From: a virus
Virus record (IMG/VR): IMGVR_UViG_3300029319_000499
Coordinates: 1 to 24,293 of that record
Length of the DNA: 24,293 bases
Strand: one strand, 5' to 3'
The notes below the pieces were generated by a model. It did not search any database, had not been told where the DNA came from, and was given only the letters and a program-made list of their open reading frames with translations. Both the position numbers and the translations under genes were made by a program. Positions 4,779 through 13,826 of this stretch are shown here, piece by piece. The first letter of the stretch is position 1, and every line of letters starts with the position of its first letter.

Positions 4779-6407
4779 TTATCCCACCGGGATCATATCG
4801 CGGGGGATGTCTGGAATCAGCAGAAAAGTGAAAGTGAGATCAGTATCACCCCACTCCACACTCTGAACCATGACGATCTGATCGATGAATGAAAGCTCAT
4901 CATCGGTGATGCTGATGATGTCACCAATCTCCAGATAGCTCAGCTTGGTGGGTGCCTTATAGCTGATCTGTCGGTGGCGCTGAGAGTAGGCTCTTGACAT
5001 CCAGTTGATAACTCGGCCAGCTGTAGCCCTGGAGCTGATGAGTTCAGACTCAATCTCCATGCTCCGATTCCCATATCTATTGGCGCTAGCGAGCGTATAG
5101 TCGTTGGACCAAATAAATCCACTCAGCTGCTTGAAGGGATCACCTGTGATGGTCAGCTTCTTTGTCAGCTTGTTGTATCTGCAATTGTGTCGATAGTTGA
5201 TGGTGATCTCATTGAAGATCTCTGAGCTGACATACTCCACAGGGCTTGCACGAAAGATATCCACATCAGCTGTGATTTTTGTCTTCACCTCCTCCTCTGT
5301 TGCGTCATATCTCCAGACCACGGGATAGATCCCTTCTGAACTGGTACGCAACGAGCATGGAAGGAGCGGAAGGATCTCATCCTTGATTAGGTCCATCACG
5401 TCCACAATCTCTGCGATGTATCCATCAAGCTGATACACGTTGAGCTTTTGTGCAGCTGCTGCGGTCCTTCCATCATCTACCTTCACGCCGCTTTGATGCA
5501 ATAAATACCGCAACACGTCTCCAGCTCCTGTGAGCGTTGCTGGTTCCTTGTTCCCATCATCTCTGCTCTGAGACTCAAAGGGATTGATCAGGCCACCACC
5601 GCCCTCATTGAAGCGAGCGAAAAAAGTGTTGTCCTCTGAAAAATGAGCATTCGGTATGAGGACGTAGCTGAAGGGCTGCCCGTTGCTATCCTTGTCTGAT
5701 ATGACAGCAGGATCAGGACTGACAGTGAACGTGGTCCCATCAGCTTGGATACCTGTCACAGTTATGGTCGAGGCTGTGCAGGGATGCGCGGCGATGAGAC
5801 CTTTTCTGTCGCTACTGCCCCCAGTGTCCTCCACAATATAGACAGGAGATCCGGAGAATCCTTGACTCCCAGGAGAGCCAATGATCACGGGATAAACTGC
5901 TCCCTGAACATTGTCCGCACTGTTGGCCCAGTTCACTGACCTATCGATGACGGCTGAGGGCGATGGGAGCTTGTTGCTGTTCCTGATGAAGTCTGCCTCC
6001 AGGACGAATCCAACGGGCTCTCCGATAGCTCCATAAGATCCAGCATCGACGATGCCTTGCAGGATGACAGTGCGATCATCATAGTCGTCATCGCTGTTCA
6101 GCCTAAAAAGGCTCAGTTCTCCTGTGCCTGCTCCAAGATCTAAACCCTGAGCAATGAGCCTGGCGATGTCAGTCCTAAAGATCACATCAAAGCTAGCAGA
6201 CGGCATCTCAAAGTCTGGACTGGCGAACTCCATAGTTGAGCTGAGATCCACACCAGTAAGAGTGCCCTCAAAGGATTTATCCCCATCGTCGCTGTTGATA
6301 ACTACGGTCCTGCTAGAAAACAGATATTCAACCCCCCCCAGCCTCAAGCTCAACAGCCAAATCAGATCAGCATCTCTCAGCTCTTCCTCTGTGAACCACT
6401 TCCCCAT
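4779..6407 (-). CDS. Tail hub/baseplate-like protein
   Basis: A 542-aa protein. I use the ATG at 6407, which overlaps the upstream TGA as TGATG and has GAGGAG 5 nt before it; an in-frame GTG one codon earlier is less well spaced. The N-terminus (DADLIWLLSLRLGGVEYLF, FEGTLTGVDLSSTMEF) reads as the beta domain of tail-tip proteins. A middle part has YPVIIGSPGSQGFSGSPV and VYQLDGYIAEIVDVMDLIKD. The C-terminal half carries NEITINYRHNCRYNKLTKKL, RATAGRVINWMSRAYSQRHR, then YLEIGDIISITDD and VEWGDTDLTFTFLLIPD. That half resembles hub or baseplate beta domains that close the tail tip. It lacks any clear enzymatic motif. Assignment rests on order after the tape measure and this layout. Confidence 0.65.
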   Translation of the reverse strand: MGKWFTEEELRDADLIWLLSLRLGGVEYLFSSRTVVINSDDGDKSFEGTLTGVDLSSTMEFASPDFEMPSASFDVIFRTDIARLIAQGLDLGAGTGELSLFRLNSDDDYDDRTVILQGIVDAGSYGAIGEPVGFVLEADFIRNSNKLPSPSAVIDRSVNWANSADNVQGAVYPVIIGSPGSQGFSGSPVYIVEDTGGSSDRKGLIAAHPCTASTITVTGIQADGTTFTVSPDPAVISDKDSNGQPFSYVLIPNAHFSEDNTFFARFNEGGGGLINPFESQSRDDGNKEPATLTGAGDVLRYLLHQSGVKVDDGRTAAAAQKLNVYQLDGYIAEIVDVMDLIKDEILPLLPCSLRTSSEGIYPVVWRYDATEEEVKTKITADVDIFRASPVEYVSSEIFNEITINYRHNCRYNKLTKKLTITGDPFKQLSGFIWSNDYTLASANRYGNRSMEIESELISSRATAGRVINWMSRAYSQRHRQISYKAPTKLSYLEIGDIISITDDELSFIDQIVMVQSVEWGDTDLTFTFLLIPDIPRDMIPVG

Positions 6408-9400
6408 CACAGCTCCTCTTCGATGGTGATGTTGGCGATCCTGAAGACCTCACCTGAGCTGCTGTCCAGCTCTTCTCCTACGATGCTGTCGATGTTGACT
6501 CCTGAAACGATGCGTCCATAAAGAGCACCAGATGTTCCTTGAATGGTCTTGACATCATTCCCACTGCTTCCAGCATCCACCCTGGGCACATAAACCACAG
6601 GGATGTTGGAGCCAGCTGTGGAGCCGATGAGCTGTATCAGTCGAGATGGGGTGTCCCCCCTATAGCCCACTGGACTTGATCCAGCTGTGGAGGTGGACAA
6701 GAGGAAGTCGGCATCCACTCCTGAGCCTTGAATATCTGTGACATCCACACCCTCTCCCCAGCCAAAACTCACGGACCTCCTGTTGTTGCCTCTTTTGAAG
6801 CTGGAGCGGGTCCCATCCCTATATGTGACGAGCTGGGTGTTGGGGTCTGATGCAACAACCCTGCCGTAGCTGTAGTCTTGACTGAACAGCTCCATCCCAC
6901 CGATCATCACTTGACCGATCCTGATGTCTCCATCAGCTGTGCTCTGAGAATCAATGACGAGCTTGAGCTTGGTAAAGATCCTGTCCACGTCATGGATCAC
7001 AATCATGATGGAGGGAGACCAGATGTCCAGGGTCCCTGAGGCTGGCTCAGTGTTGTCGAGTCCATCAAACTGCAACGCGGGAAGCACAGCTCCTGCGGCA
7101 TTGGTCCAGACTCCTGGAGTGTTCTTGCTGATCCTTCTAAGTTTGCTAGACCCCAGATCCACGGTCCCACCGATAAGCTCATCTGCCTCAAAGTAGCGAC
7201 CAGCCGCGGTGGTTGCTCCGGTGTTTACTGTGACACCATTCCCTCCTCTCTGATACGCCAAAGAGGTCTGACCTGTTGCCATGTTGATGCTAGCCAAGCT
7301 CACATAGGAAGAACCATTCCACCCCTGGAGTGAGCCTGTTTTCCAGTTGCATCCAGTGAGAAACAGACCGACAGTGGTGTAGTCGTTAGGGCCTTGGAAG
7401 GTCCAGATGATCTCATTTGCGTTGGTGTTGGTGGATCTCCAGCCCTTGGATGGTGAGGGCTCTGAGCTGTAGAGGATCTTCTCAATGCCATAGTCGTAGC
7501 GTGCATCGATGTTCCAAGTGTCTCCAGGAACGGTGGGCCCGTCAATGCCCCTGATGGCGACACCATCATCCACATAGGTTGTCCCCTGCGCATTGAATAG
7601 CTTCCCCTGAAGATCATCAGGATTGGTGAAGCCGGTACTAGCATCCACACCACCAGCAAACTCATCTGAGACATAGTTCACGAAAAACCATCGGGACTCT
7701 GCGGTGTTTCCTGCTACATGGCCAAACCTCACCTCTGATGTCCCTGTTCCACTGTCGCTGATGCTGGCATTGGTGCAGACGACTGACCATTGCTTGTCTG
7801 CGGCCCCATCTCTGAGGCGAGCGTAGCAGCTGATTTTTCCACTCTTGAAAAAGGCCAGCACTTCCACCCCATAGGTGTCCTGAGCATTGATGCTGAGTGA
7901 TCCTTTTAGTGATCCACCATTATTGTCCTCCACCTTAACGATGCCTGATCTGATGATGATGTCGGCAGCATATTTGTCAGACCCATCAGCTTGAGTCAGT
8001 CGCAGGAAGACGATGTCATTGGTCGGCCCTGTCTGGCTAATGTGCTTCACTCCAAAGTGACAGATGATGCCCTCTGAGATGGTTCCTGGCGGGGTTTTTG
8101 TGTATCTCTGCGCGGAGCTGCTAGTCGCAATGCTCAGATACCCATTGTTCACTGAGACAGTTCCTGTCCCTGTAGCTGTCCATCCACTGAAGTTATCAGG
8201 CAACTCAAGCGGGAAATAGGTGTGATCCCAGCAGACCTGTCGAGCGTATTCTCCATCGTCTCTATAGGTTCCCAGGGTGACATCGTTATACCCACCCAGG
8301 AAGGCCACCGCTAGTGAGTCATCCCTGGTCGATGTTCCTGACTGCCAGTTGTGAAACATAGCAATGCGACCATGAGCAGCAACTAGCCCCAAACGGACTG
8401 GAGAATCTGAGGTGTTCTCTCCATACCAGATGAGCCCAGTGTTGGGAGCTGAAGCCGCGGTTCCACCTGTGCCCTGTCCAAGCGTTCGATAGCTTGCAGT
8501 CCTGTTGGTCCCTCCTGAGTAGTCAGCTGCAATGAGCAGATTGGTCACGTTGCTGGACACACCATCCACACGGGCCCTGGCCAGGACATAAAGGATCCCA
8601 TCATCGCCCTTCACAGCTTCCATCTCTGCGGCCTGGTATTTATCAGTCGCAAAAGCTCCGATTTCAAAGTTGCCATTCCTGAGCGCATTAGGACCTGCAA
8701 ACTCTGTCGCGGTGGACAGGGGGATAAACGCTGAGCTGAGGCTCTTTCTGATGGGCTTGTCTGATCCACTGACCCTGCTGATGAAGTAGACCTCAAACCC
8801 GTTGAAGCTAGGCACGATGGACGGCTGTACGGCAATGGCTTCAAGCCCCCACACCTCAACAGTCTGGAAGCTCATTCCCTGGTTAGAGCTTGCATACTGA
8901 TGCAACCCATCACGATATGTTCCTGATGTGTCGTTGGCACGATGGGAAATGACCAAAAGGGTCTGACCCCCTGAATATGCAACCCGCATTTTTGCAGCTG
9001 GCCTGGTCCCAAGATCAAAGGCTGACGTTGCTGAACTCACATCAATGGCCTCATCCAGGCAGGCACTATTCGCAAGCGTCCAGTTTGCACCATGGTCGGT
9101 GCTGGTCCATGCTTGGACTTGTACGGTGTCATGCGCGAGGCTTTCCAGGAAATGGTAAACCATGAGCCTCCCGTTGGGGAGTTTCATGATGCAGGGGTGG
9201 AGGTCCTGAGTGGGTTGAGTCAGGCGAGCATAGAGCGTCACAGCAGTGTTGGCGTTACCGTTAGCGTCAAAGGTCTGGAACACCACACGGTGTTGATCTG
9301 TGCCGAGCTGATTCACAACGCGGTGATACACAAAACCAATCTTCCCGTTGTCCATAAGGACACCATCTGGGTCAATGGCTTGCTTGGTGCTTCCTATGCC

Positions 9401-9742
9401 TGCTGAGGGGTTTCCAAGCGTAATGAGTCGCCAGTCAGCCATAGCTGAGGGAGGCCAGGAGCCACGCCACTGAGAAGCTGAGTCGGCCTGATTCTTCCAT
9501 CTGAATGACGCCCCACCAAGGCCAGGAAAGCCAGCCTTTTGAGTAGCGATCCTGAGTTGACCACCAGCGCTCTGAGTCCCTGTGGCCTCAAGGCTTAGAT
9601 TGGTATCAGCCTGAGGGACTGGGATGCCGACCTGAGGCCCTGCTTGGGTGTGGGTGGAGGCTGCGTCAATGTTCTCTTTGTTGATTCTTGAATCAGGAAC
9701 CAGAAGCCCACGAAAGCTGTTTTTTGTGTATTGGTTAGCCAT
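6407..9742 (-). CDS. Large distal tail protein with sialidase-like Asp-box region
   Basis: A 1111-aa protein, the largest in the window, overlapping the tape-measure stop by one base (TAATG). Residues ~100-480 look like a sialidase/BNR beta-propeller: DGVLMDNGKIGFVYHR, then HPCIMKLPNGRLMVYHF. An Asp box S-T-D-H-G-A-N-W is at 214-221 and a degenerate copy (SSNQGMSF) at 285-292. The middle (~540-700) is a beta-sandwich-like region with SGWTATGTGTVSVNNGYLSI and SGKISCYARLRDG, reminiscent of carbohydrate-binding or concanavalin-like domains. The last ~250 residues (RSSFKRGNNRRSVSFGW, then a DxxxFRIANITI end) resemble a tail-tip module. It is probably a receptor-binding or glycan-recognising tail component. 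Catalysis is not shown, since I cannot identify the full set of sialidase Arg/Tyr/Glu residues. Confidence 0.7.
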   Translation of the reverse strand: MANQYTKNSFRGLLVPDSRINKENIDAASTHTQAGPQVGIPVPQADTNLSLEATGTQSAGGQLRIATQKAGFPGLGGASFRWKNQADSASQWRGSWPPSAMADWRLITLGNPSAGIGSTKQAIDPDGVLMDNGKIGFVYHRVVNQLGTDQHRVVFQTFDANGNANTAVTLYARLTQPTQDLHPCIMKLPNGRLMVYHFLESLAHDTVQVQAWTSTDHGANWTLANSACLDEAIDVSSATSAFDLGTRPAAKMRVAYSGGQTLLVISHRANDTSGTYRDGLHQYASSNQGMSFQTVEVWGLEAIAVQPSIVPSFNGFEVYFISRVSGSDKPIRKSLSSAFIPLSTATEFAGPNALRNGNFEIGAFATDKYQAAEMEAVKGDDGILYVLARARVDGVSSNVTNLLIAADYSGGTNRTASYRTLGQGTGGTAASAPNTGLIWYGENTSDSPVRLGLVAAHGRIAMFHNWQSGTSTRDDSLAVAFLGGYNDVTLGTYRDDGEYARQVCWDHTYFPLELPDNFSGWTATGTGTVSVNNGYLSIATSSSAQRYTKTPPGTISEGIICHFGVKHISQTGPTNDIVFLRLTQADGSDKYAADIIIRSGIVKVEDNNGGSLKGSLSINAQDTYGVEVLAFFKSGKISCYARLRDGAADKQWSVVCTNASISDSGTGTSEVRFGHVAGNTAESRWFFVNYVSDEFAGGVDASTGFTNPDDLQGKLFNAQGTTYVDDGVAIRGIDGPTVPGDTWNIDARYDYGIEKILYSSEPSPSKGWRSTNTNANEIIWTFQGPNDYTTVGLFLTGCNWKTGSLQGWNGSSYVSLASINMATGQTSLAYQRGGNGVTVNTGATTAAGRYFEADELIGGTVDLGSSKLRRISKNTPGVWTNAAGAVLPALQFDGLDNTEPASGTLDIWSPSIMIVIHDVDRIFTKLKLVIDSQSTADGDIRIGQVMIGGMELFSQDYSYGRVVASDPNTQLVTYRDGTRSSFKRGNNRRSVSFGWGEGVDVTDIQGSGVDADFLLSTSTAGSSPVGYRGDTPSRLIQLIGSTAGSNIPVVYVPRVDAGSSGNDVKTIQGTSGALYGRIVSGVNIDSIVGEELDSSSGEVFRIANITIEEEL

Positions 9743-12105
9743 TAGAGGCGACCTCCTACGCGCCCACGCCTACCACGGCGTTGAGCTTTATTTAGCGCAC
9801 TTCTCAAGGGTCCACCCTTAGCAAGGTTATCGACCACCACCTGATCGAACACGCGTTGCTTGTAGGTCATCTGGACCACCACGGTCCCACCAGCTGCGCC
9901 CCCATTGTTGAGCGAGTCAGCTGCTACAGCTCCCCCCAGGGATGCCACTGCTGATCTGTTGAGGATGACCTCTCCGCCCTGAGCCGTGATCGTCTGATCT
10001 CCCATACCTTCTACGATTCCGCCTTGGTGGAAGGGTGGGTTCTGTTGAGCTATTTGATTGATCTGAAGTCCTGTTGCAGTGGCAATAGCAGGCACCAGGA
10101 AGGCACCAGCCACAGGGCCCAGGCCTGTTGGAGGTGGGGCCAGTGCTGCAATAGATGCTGAGGCTCCTGAGATGATAGCGTTCACGATCTCAAGCTGTTT
10201 TCTCTTTTCAAAGGATTCTGAAAGCTCGGATTTTCTTTTCTTATCAAAGTCCTCTCTGATCTTTTCCTGAGCTTCCAGATTTCCTTCAGCCCTGGCAAGT
10301 GCAGCTTCCTCCTCCTGGTCGATCCTTTGGCTGATCATGTTGATGTTCGAATCGATGAGGTTCATAAATGAATCAGAAACCATTGAGGCAGTCTGGAGAG
10401 CCTGTTGCCCTTTAGCTATCCTGAGGGCGTTCAACTGTTTCTGATACTGAGCTTCAGCCTTGAGTTCTTGCTCCCTGAACTGCTCCTCGGTGATGCTCTC
10501 ATCCAGTTTGGCCATGAGAAGGTCGGCCATTCTATTGTCGTAGACTGCCTGAATCGCTGTGGCTGCATCCTCCTCCAGTTCAACAACGTGGGCAGCGTGT
10601 TTCCCTTTTGTCGTCAGATATTGATTTTCTGCCTCTTGAAGCCTCTCCAAAGCCTCAGTCCTCTTGTCTGTTGCGGCAGTGATAAGGAGTGCGGCCTCAG
10701 CCTCAGAAGCCCCTGCTTCAGTGACCAATCTGCTGATCTCTTTGATTGTCTCAGCGTACTCAAAGTTGATCACTGCGGCCTCTCCTGTGGCCTCTGCGGT
10801 CATTCTGAGCAGTTGATTTCTAGCTGCTTCCGATTTTGTGGTTGCGTCGGTGTTCTCTGTTGCTGCTTTGGTTGCCCTTTGCAAAGCGCTAGCTTCAGCA
10901 TCAGCTGCTTCTGAGGCCTGGACTGCTGCGATAGCTGCATCGATTCTGGCATCAATGAGCTTCATCTCCTCAAGCTGGAACGCCCCGATGTGCTGACGGG
11001 CCTCCTCCATCAGCTCAATGTCGTCAGATCTAAGAGCCTGGTCGATGAGAATCATCGCTTGCTTTTTTTCAAGGCTTTTATTGTAGGTTCGAATGGCCCT
11101 CTCTTCTTGATTCAAGGCCTGCCTTGCCAGATGCTGTGCAGCAAGCAAAGCCTCACGAGCCTCTTCTTGATTCTGGAAGGTGCGAGTCGAAAGCTCTAAT
11201 GCAGCGACCTCCCCATTAGCTGCTTGGGCTGCTGCTTCCATTGCAGAATCCAAACTCTCGATCGAAATCTCCATTTGACCGCTGGATGAATTTGCAACAG
11301 CAAACGCCTCATCGATTGTCCTCAAGCTTCGACGAAAAATGCCTGCTCTTTGAGTGGCGCGATCTAAGGCGTCAGCTTGATCCCCCATGAGGTCTGTTGC
11401 TTGATCTTGAGCATCTCTTAGGTTCGATTCTTCTTGCGTCAGAAGACCGATATTCAATCTCAAGCTTCTGACTCTGGCCTCATAGGCTTTGGCGTTAGCG
11501 ATGCCCTGCTCCATCTCCTCATGAGCTTTTTTCAGATTATCCTCAGCCTCCTTGAGTCCACCGCTGAGCTTATTGTACGCAAAGAACACCCCTGTGACGG
11601 CTACAGTGACAGGTCCCAACACTCGCAAGAGAGAGCCCATGCTTCCACCAAAAAGACTGGTGAGACGGGCTCCAGCCTCAAGACCACCAGACAGATCACC
11701 TGTTCTCATGAGGAGAATCTCAAGCTCAGGGCTGACCACCCCCACTGCTCCTGCCAGCCCTTTGAGTCCTGAATCCAGCTCGCCTGTGGAGTCCTTTAGA
11801 CTATCCAGGCCAGCGATCTCATCTTTGGTGTCCCCTGCTTGACGACGTTGTTTTGCTGCTTCAGTTGCTGCAACGCCAGTTCCCCTCAGGGCATCTTGGG
11901 CTTTTTTGTTGGCCTTGACAGTGGTCGTGGATGCCTGCTGAGTTTCTTTGGTGGTCTGCTTGGCTGCTTGGGTGATCTCCTTCCCCATGCTTCCAGCTGC
12001 GGTGCCGGTTCCATTGAGAGCATCTTGAACCTTTTCAAGGCCTTTGACAGCCTCTTGGCTGTTGACCTTGACTCCTATCTCGATGCTTCCTGTCTCGTTG
12101 GCCAT
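9742..12105 (-). CDS. Tail tape-measure protein
   Basis: A 787-aa, mostly helical protein that sets tail length. It opens ETGSIEIGVKVNSQEAVKGL, a common tape-measure start. The first 90 residues hold a degenerate duplication (QDALNGTGTAA at about 27-37 and QDALRGTGVAA at about 70-80). A hydrophobic segment, LLRVLGPVTVAVTGVFFAY (about 159-177), is a possible membrane-insertion part. A long Ala/Glu/Gln coiled coil spans about 185-620. The C-terminal ~100 residues have ALAPPPTGLGPVAGAF, FHQGGIVEGMGDQTITAQGG and EVILNRSAV, a motif set common at tape-measure ends, then a basic tail (RRGRRGRVGG). GGGG sits 5 nt before the ATG. It is relatively short, implying a modest tail length. Confidence 0.93.
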   Translation of the reverse strand: MANETGSIEIGVKVNSQEAVKGLEKVQDALNGTGTAAGSMGKEITQAAKQTTKETQQASTTTVKANKKAQDALRGTGVAATEAAKQRRQAGDTKDEIAGLDSLKDSTGELDSGLKGLAGAVGVVSPELEILLMRTGDLSGGLEAGARLTSLFGGSMGSLLRVLGPVTVAVTGVFFAYNKLSGGLKEAEDNLKKAHEEMEQGIANAKAYEARVRSLRLNIGLLTQEESNLRDAQDQATDLMGDQADALDRATQRAGIFRRSLRTIDEAFAVANSSSGQMEISIESLDSAMEAAAQAANGEVAALELSTRTFQNQEEAREALLAAQHLARQALNQEERAIRTYNKSLEKKQAMILIDQALRSDDIELMEEARQHIGAFQLEEMKLIDARIDAAIAAVQASEAADAEASALQRATKAATENTDATTKSEAARNQLLRMTAEATGEAAVINFEYAETIKEISRLVTEAGASEAEAALLITAATDKRTEALERLQEAENQYLTTKGKHAAHVVELEEDAATAIQAVYDNRMADLLMAKLDESITEEQFREQELKAEAQYQKQLNALRIAKGQQALQTASMVSDSFMNLIDSNINMISQRIDQEEEAALARAEGNLEAQEKIREDFDKKRKSELSESFEKRKQLEIVNAIISGASASIAALAPPPTGLGPVAGAFLVPAIATATGLQINQIAQQNPPFHQGGIVEGMGDQTITAQGGEVILNRSAVASLGGAVAADSLNNGGAAGGTVVVQMTYKQRVFDQVVVDNLAKGGPLRSALNKAQRRGRRGRVGGRL

Positions 12106-12122
12106 GTGTGCCCCTTGATGTG

Positions 12123-12717
12123 TCAGGCTGGTCGATCCTGCCTTTGGTATTCCTTGATCTTCTGACGCATTAGAGCATGTTTATCAGGCTTCTTCACGAT
12201 GTCCTTATGTGGGGTATTCTCCACCCTTTGCATCGCTAGCAGATCAGTCTGAGTCTCTTTATCCAGGGTAATGAACCACCCAGGCTGCTTAGACCATTCT
12301 CGCTCAATCTTCAGGATCGCCAGATCCAGCTTCCTCCTGGTCAGGAAAGCTCTCAGCCTTCTGGCTCACCTCCTCTTCCTTGGGAAGCATGAGGAAAAGC
12401 TCATTCGCTAAGATGTGGCCAGCTGCATAGATGGTGGATCTTGTGACTCCTTTCTTGAAGAGCCACTCCAGCATCGCACCTCCATACATCACAATCTCGC
12501 CACTGTTGACGTTGTACTTCGGTGCATGCTTAGGGTTCTTCTCACTCCAGGCCAGACCCAGCACCGCAGCTAAACAGCGGCCAAGCTTGGCTTTGTTGTG
12601 ACCTTGACCCACGAACTCCATGTATTCTGAGCACGCATCATTGATCGCGGTCAGTGAGTGAGGAGGGCGAAACTTCACCTTCCCCAGCTCACCACCGATG
12701 TCCATTTCATCCGTCAT
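12123..12717 (-). CDS. Tail assembly chaperone, long (gpGT-like) form by +1 frameshift
   Basis: The +1 frame (equivalent to -2) opens after a TGA at 12368-12366 and runs without a stop to a TGA ending at 12123. Its residues are chaperone-like: KLDLAILKIEREWSKQPG, then WFITLDKETQTDLLAMQRV and a basic end (MRQKIKEYQRQDRPA). This LxxW...W-x-x-L...L/MxxR layout matches the T half of gpGT proteins. The frame has no ATG, GTG or TTG that would keep this conserved part. Among the codons in the overlap only UUU at 12348-12346, followed by C, can slip +1 onto a fully cognate codon (UUC). The fused product would be about 197 residues: 124 from frame zero and 73 after the slip. A perfect anti-SD complement, AGGAGGTGA at 12374-12366, lies 17 nt upstream of the slip codon. 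The -1 frame closes quickly. Confidence 0.65.
12304..12717 (-). CDS. Tail assembly chaperone, short (gpG-like) form
   Basis: A 137-aa protein between the tube and tape-measure genes, the position of lambda gpG-like chaperones. The body is helical (HNKAKLGRCLAAVLGLAW, then IVMYGGAMLEWLFKKG and AAGHILANELFLML) and the C-terminus is an acidic disordered tail ending GSGDPED. gpG-type proteins coat the tape-measure protein during tail assembly and are usually also made as a longer frameshifted gpGT form. Here a second reading frame opens near the end of the gene and runs on toward the tape measure; see the long form. The start is taken as the ATG at 12717. Confidence 0.75.
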   Translation of the reverse strand: MTDEMDIGGELGKVKFRPPHSLTAINDACSEYMEFVGQGHNKAKLGRCLAAVLGLAWSEKNPKHAPKYNVNSGEIVMYGGAMLEWLFKKGVTRSTIYAAGHILANELFLMLPKEEEVSQKAESFPDQEEAGSGDPED

Positions 12718-12745
12718 CTTATCCCTCCTTTGAGATGTTTATGGA

Positions 12746-13246
12746 TCAGGTCTGGCCGCTAAATGTGACGCCCCCGTAGACCTCCCCTTGCACGTTCAAT
12801 ACGTTCGGGTCACCCTCGGAAAAATCAGCTGTAAGCAGGACTTTGGAGAATGTGGCTTGTCCATCTGCATTGTCCCCGTGGTTGGTTCCCTCGACCTGCA
12901 TGTGAACACTGCAAAGAAACTGCTCAAAGCCGGATCCACCAGTGCTGGTGAGGGTCGATCCAGATGCTGAACCATTGCAGAAGTCCAGGAGAGTGGCTGC
13001 TCCAGCGTTCGTGAACTCGCGCATGTGGACTGAGAACGAGAGGCTCCCCACCTGATCATCACCTTTGCGGAGTCCCACAATGGTCCCACGGTCGCGAATG
13101 ACAATGCGGTCAGCATCCTCTGCGAGGTTGTTGGCGGTGAAGTTACCATCCTCGAAGTCAATCTCGAGGGTGACTGGACTTCCAGATCCGTCCTGTAGTT
13201 TGAGGGTACCGTCTCGGCGGACTTTGACGACTGTTGATGCGGCCAT
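12746..13246 (-). CDS. Major tail tube protein
   Basis: A 166-aa beta-rich protein before the tail chaperone and tape-measure genes, the standard place for the tube subunit. It begins MAASTVVKVRRDGTLKLQDG, then LEIDFEDGNFTA. A mid-section follows with VGSLSFSVHMREFTNAGAAT and LLDFCNG, and it ends with strands PNVLNVQGEVYGGVTFSGQT. This arrangement, with a central strand pair, a helix near LLDF and a final GxxxGGVTF-type strand, is common in siphovirus tube proteins. Tubes stack as hexameric rings around the tape measure. AGGAG lies 7 nt before the ATG. Its small size is within the known range. Confidence 0.8.
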   Translation of the reverse strand: MAASTVVKVRRDGTLKLQDGSGSPVTLEIDFEDGNFTANNLAEDADRIVIRDRGTIVGLRKGDDQVGSLSFSVHMREFTNAGAATLLDFCNGSASGSTLTSTGGSGFEQFLCSVHMQVEGTNHGDNADGQATFSKVLLTADFSEGDPNVLNVQGEVYGGVTFSGQT

Positions 13247-13256
13247 GATTGTGCTC

Positions 13257-13826
13257 CTAAATGAGAGTTTCGCTAACTATATCAAAATTGTCCACAGCAT
13301 CTGTGGGGGTTCTTGCTTCAAAGGTAACGCGCTGTCGATTCTTTCCGGCATTCTTTTGGATGGCATCAAGAAGATCCCTCCTGGCCTGAGGAATCAGCTC
13401 CTGATTTATGGCGTCAAAAACCTGAAACCATTCAGGCTGTGAGGATCCTGAACGTGTGATAAATGCGGCATATTTTTGGCCGACTTGATTGTTCAGATAC
13501 GGCTTCTGGATCCCTGTGGGCTTGCCAAAAACCTTCAGCTCATAGGTTCCTTTGCGCTCCTGGATTTCAGCATCATTGACAATGAGAATCCCACGAACAT
13601 GTTTCTCAGTCTCACCAGGAGCCATGAGGTCAAAAGCCCAGGACTCTCCTGAGGTCCCTCTCTGCTCTTCTGGGTAGTTTGGCCCATATCTCCAGCCAGT
13701 CCAGATCTGTCGGGCTTTGGTGACAGCCTCCTCCCCTAAGGTCTGCAAAACATCCAGCTCACTCTCCAGGAGAACCTCATCGAGCTTGAGATTGAGATTG
13801 GTGGTGATCTGTACTGAGGCTTTCAC
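13257..13826 (-). CDS. Putative tail completion/head-tail joining protein
   Basis: A 189-aa protein starting with GTG at 13826, which overlaps the upstream stop as GTGA and has AGGAGG 5 nt before it, an ideal spacing. An N-terminal helix (LLESELDVLQTLGEEAVTKA) leads into WTGWRYGPNYPEEQRGTSGESWAF. This resembles the gp10-type arrangement of a helix, then a P-x-x-T-G/TSGES loop and strands, including NDAEIQERKGTYELKVFGKP. IQKPYLNNQVGQKYAAFI may be the equivalent of the Y-x-x-Y-I strand. The C-terminal helix has PQARRDLLDAIQKNAGK. I place it as a second tail-completion protein just before the tube gene; this is inferred from order and a weak likeness. Confidence 0.5.
   Translation of the reverse strand: MKASVQITTNLNLKLDEVLLESELDVLQTLGEEAVTKARQIWTGWRYGPNYPEEQRGTSGESWAFDLMAPGETEKHVRGILIVNDAEIQERKGTYELKVFGKPTGIQKPYLNNQVGQKYAAFITRSGSSQPEWFQVFDAINQELIPQARRDLLDAIQKNAGKNRQRVTFEARTPTDAVDNFDIVSETLI

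Noticed and set aside
10405-10914. 169-codon open frame on the plus strand
   Set aside because: It lies antisense to the tape-measure gene, lacks a ribosome site and gives a Cys/Leu/Ser-rich product typical of a reverse-strand shadow.
12123-12303. A separate small gene downstream of the tail chaperone
   Set aside because: No ATG, GTG or TTG retains the conserved chaperone-like part, so a frameshift extension explains it better.
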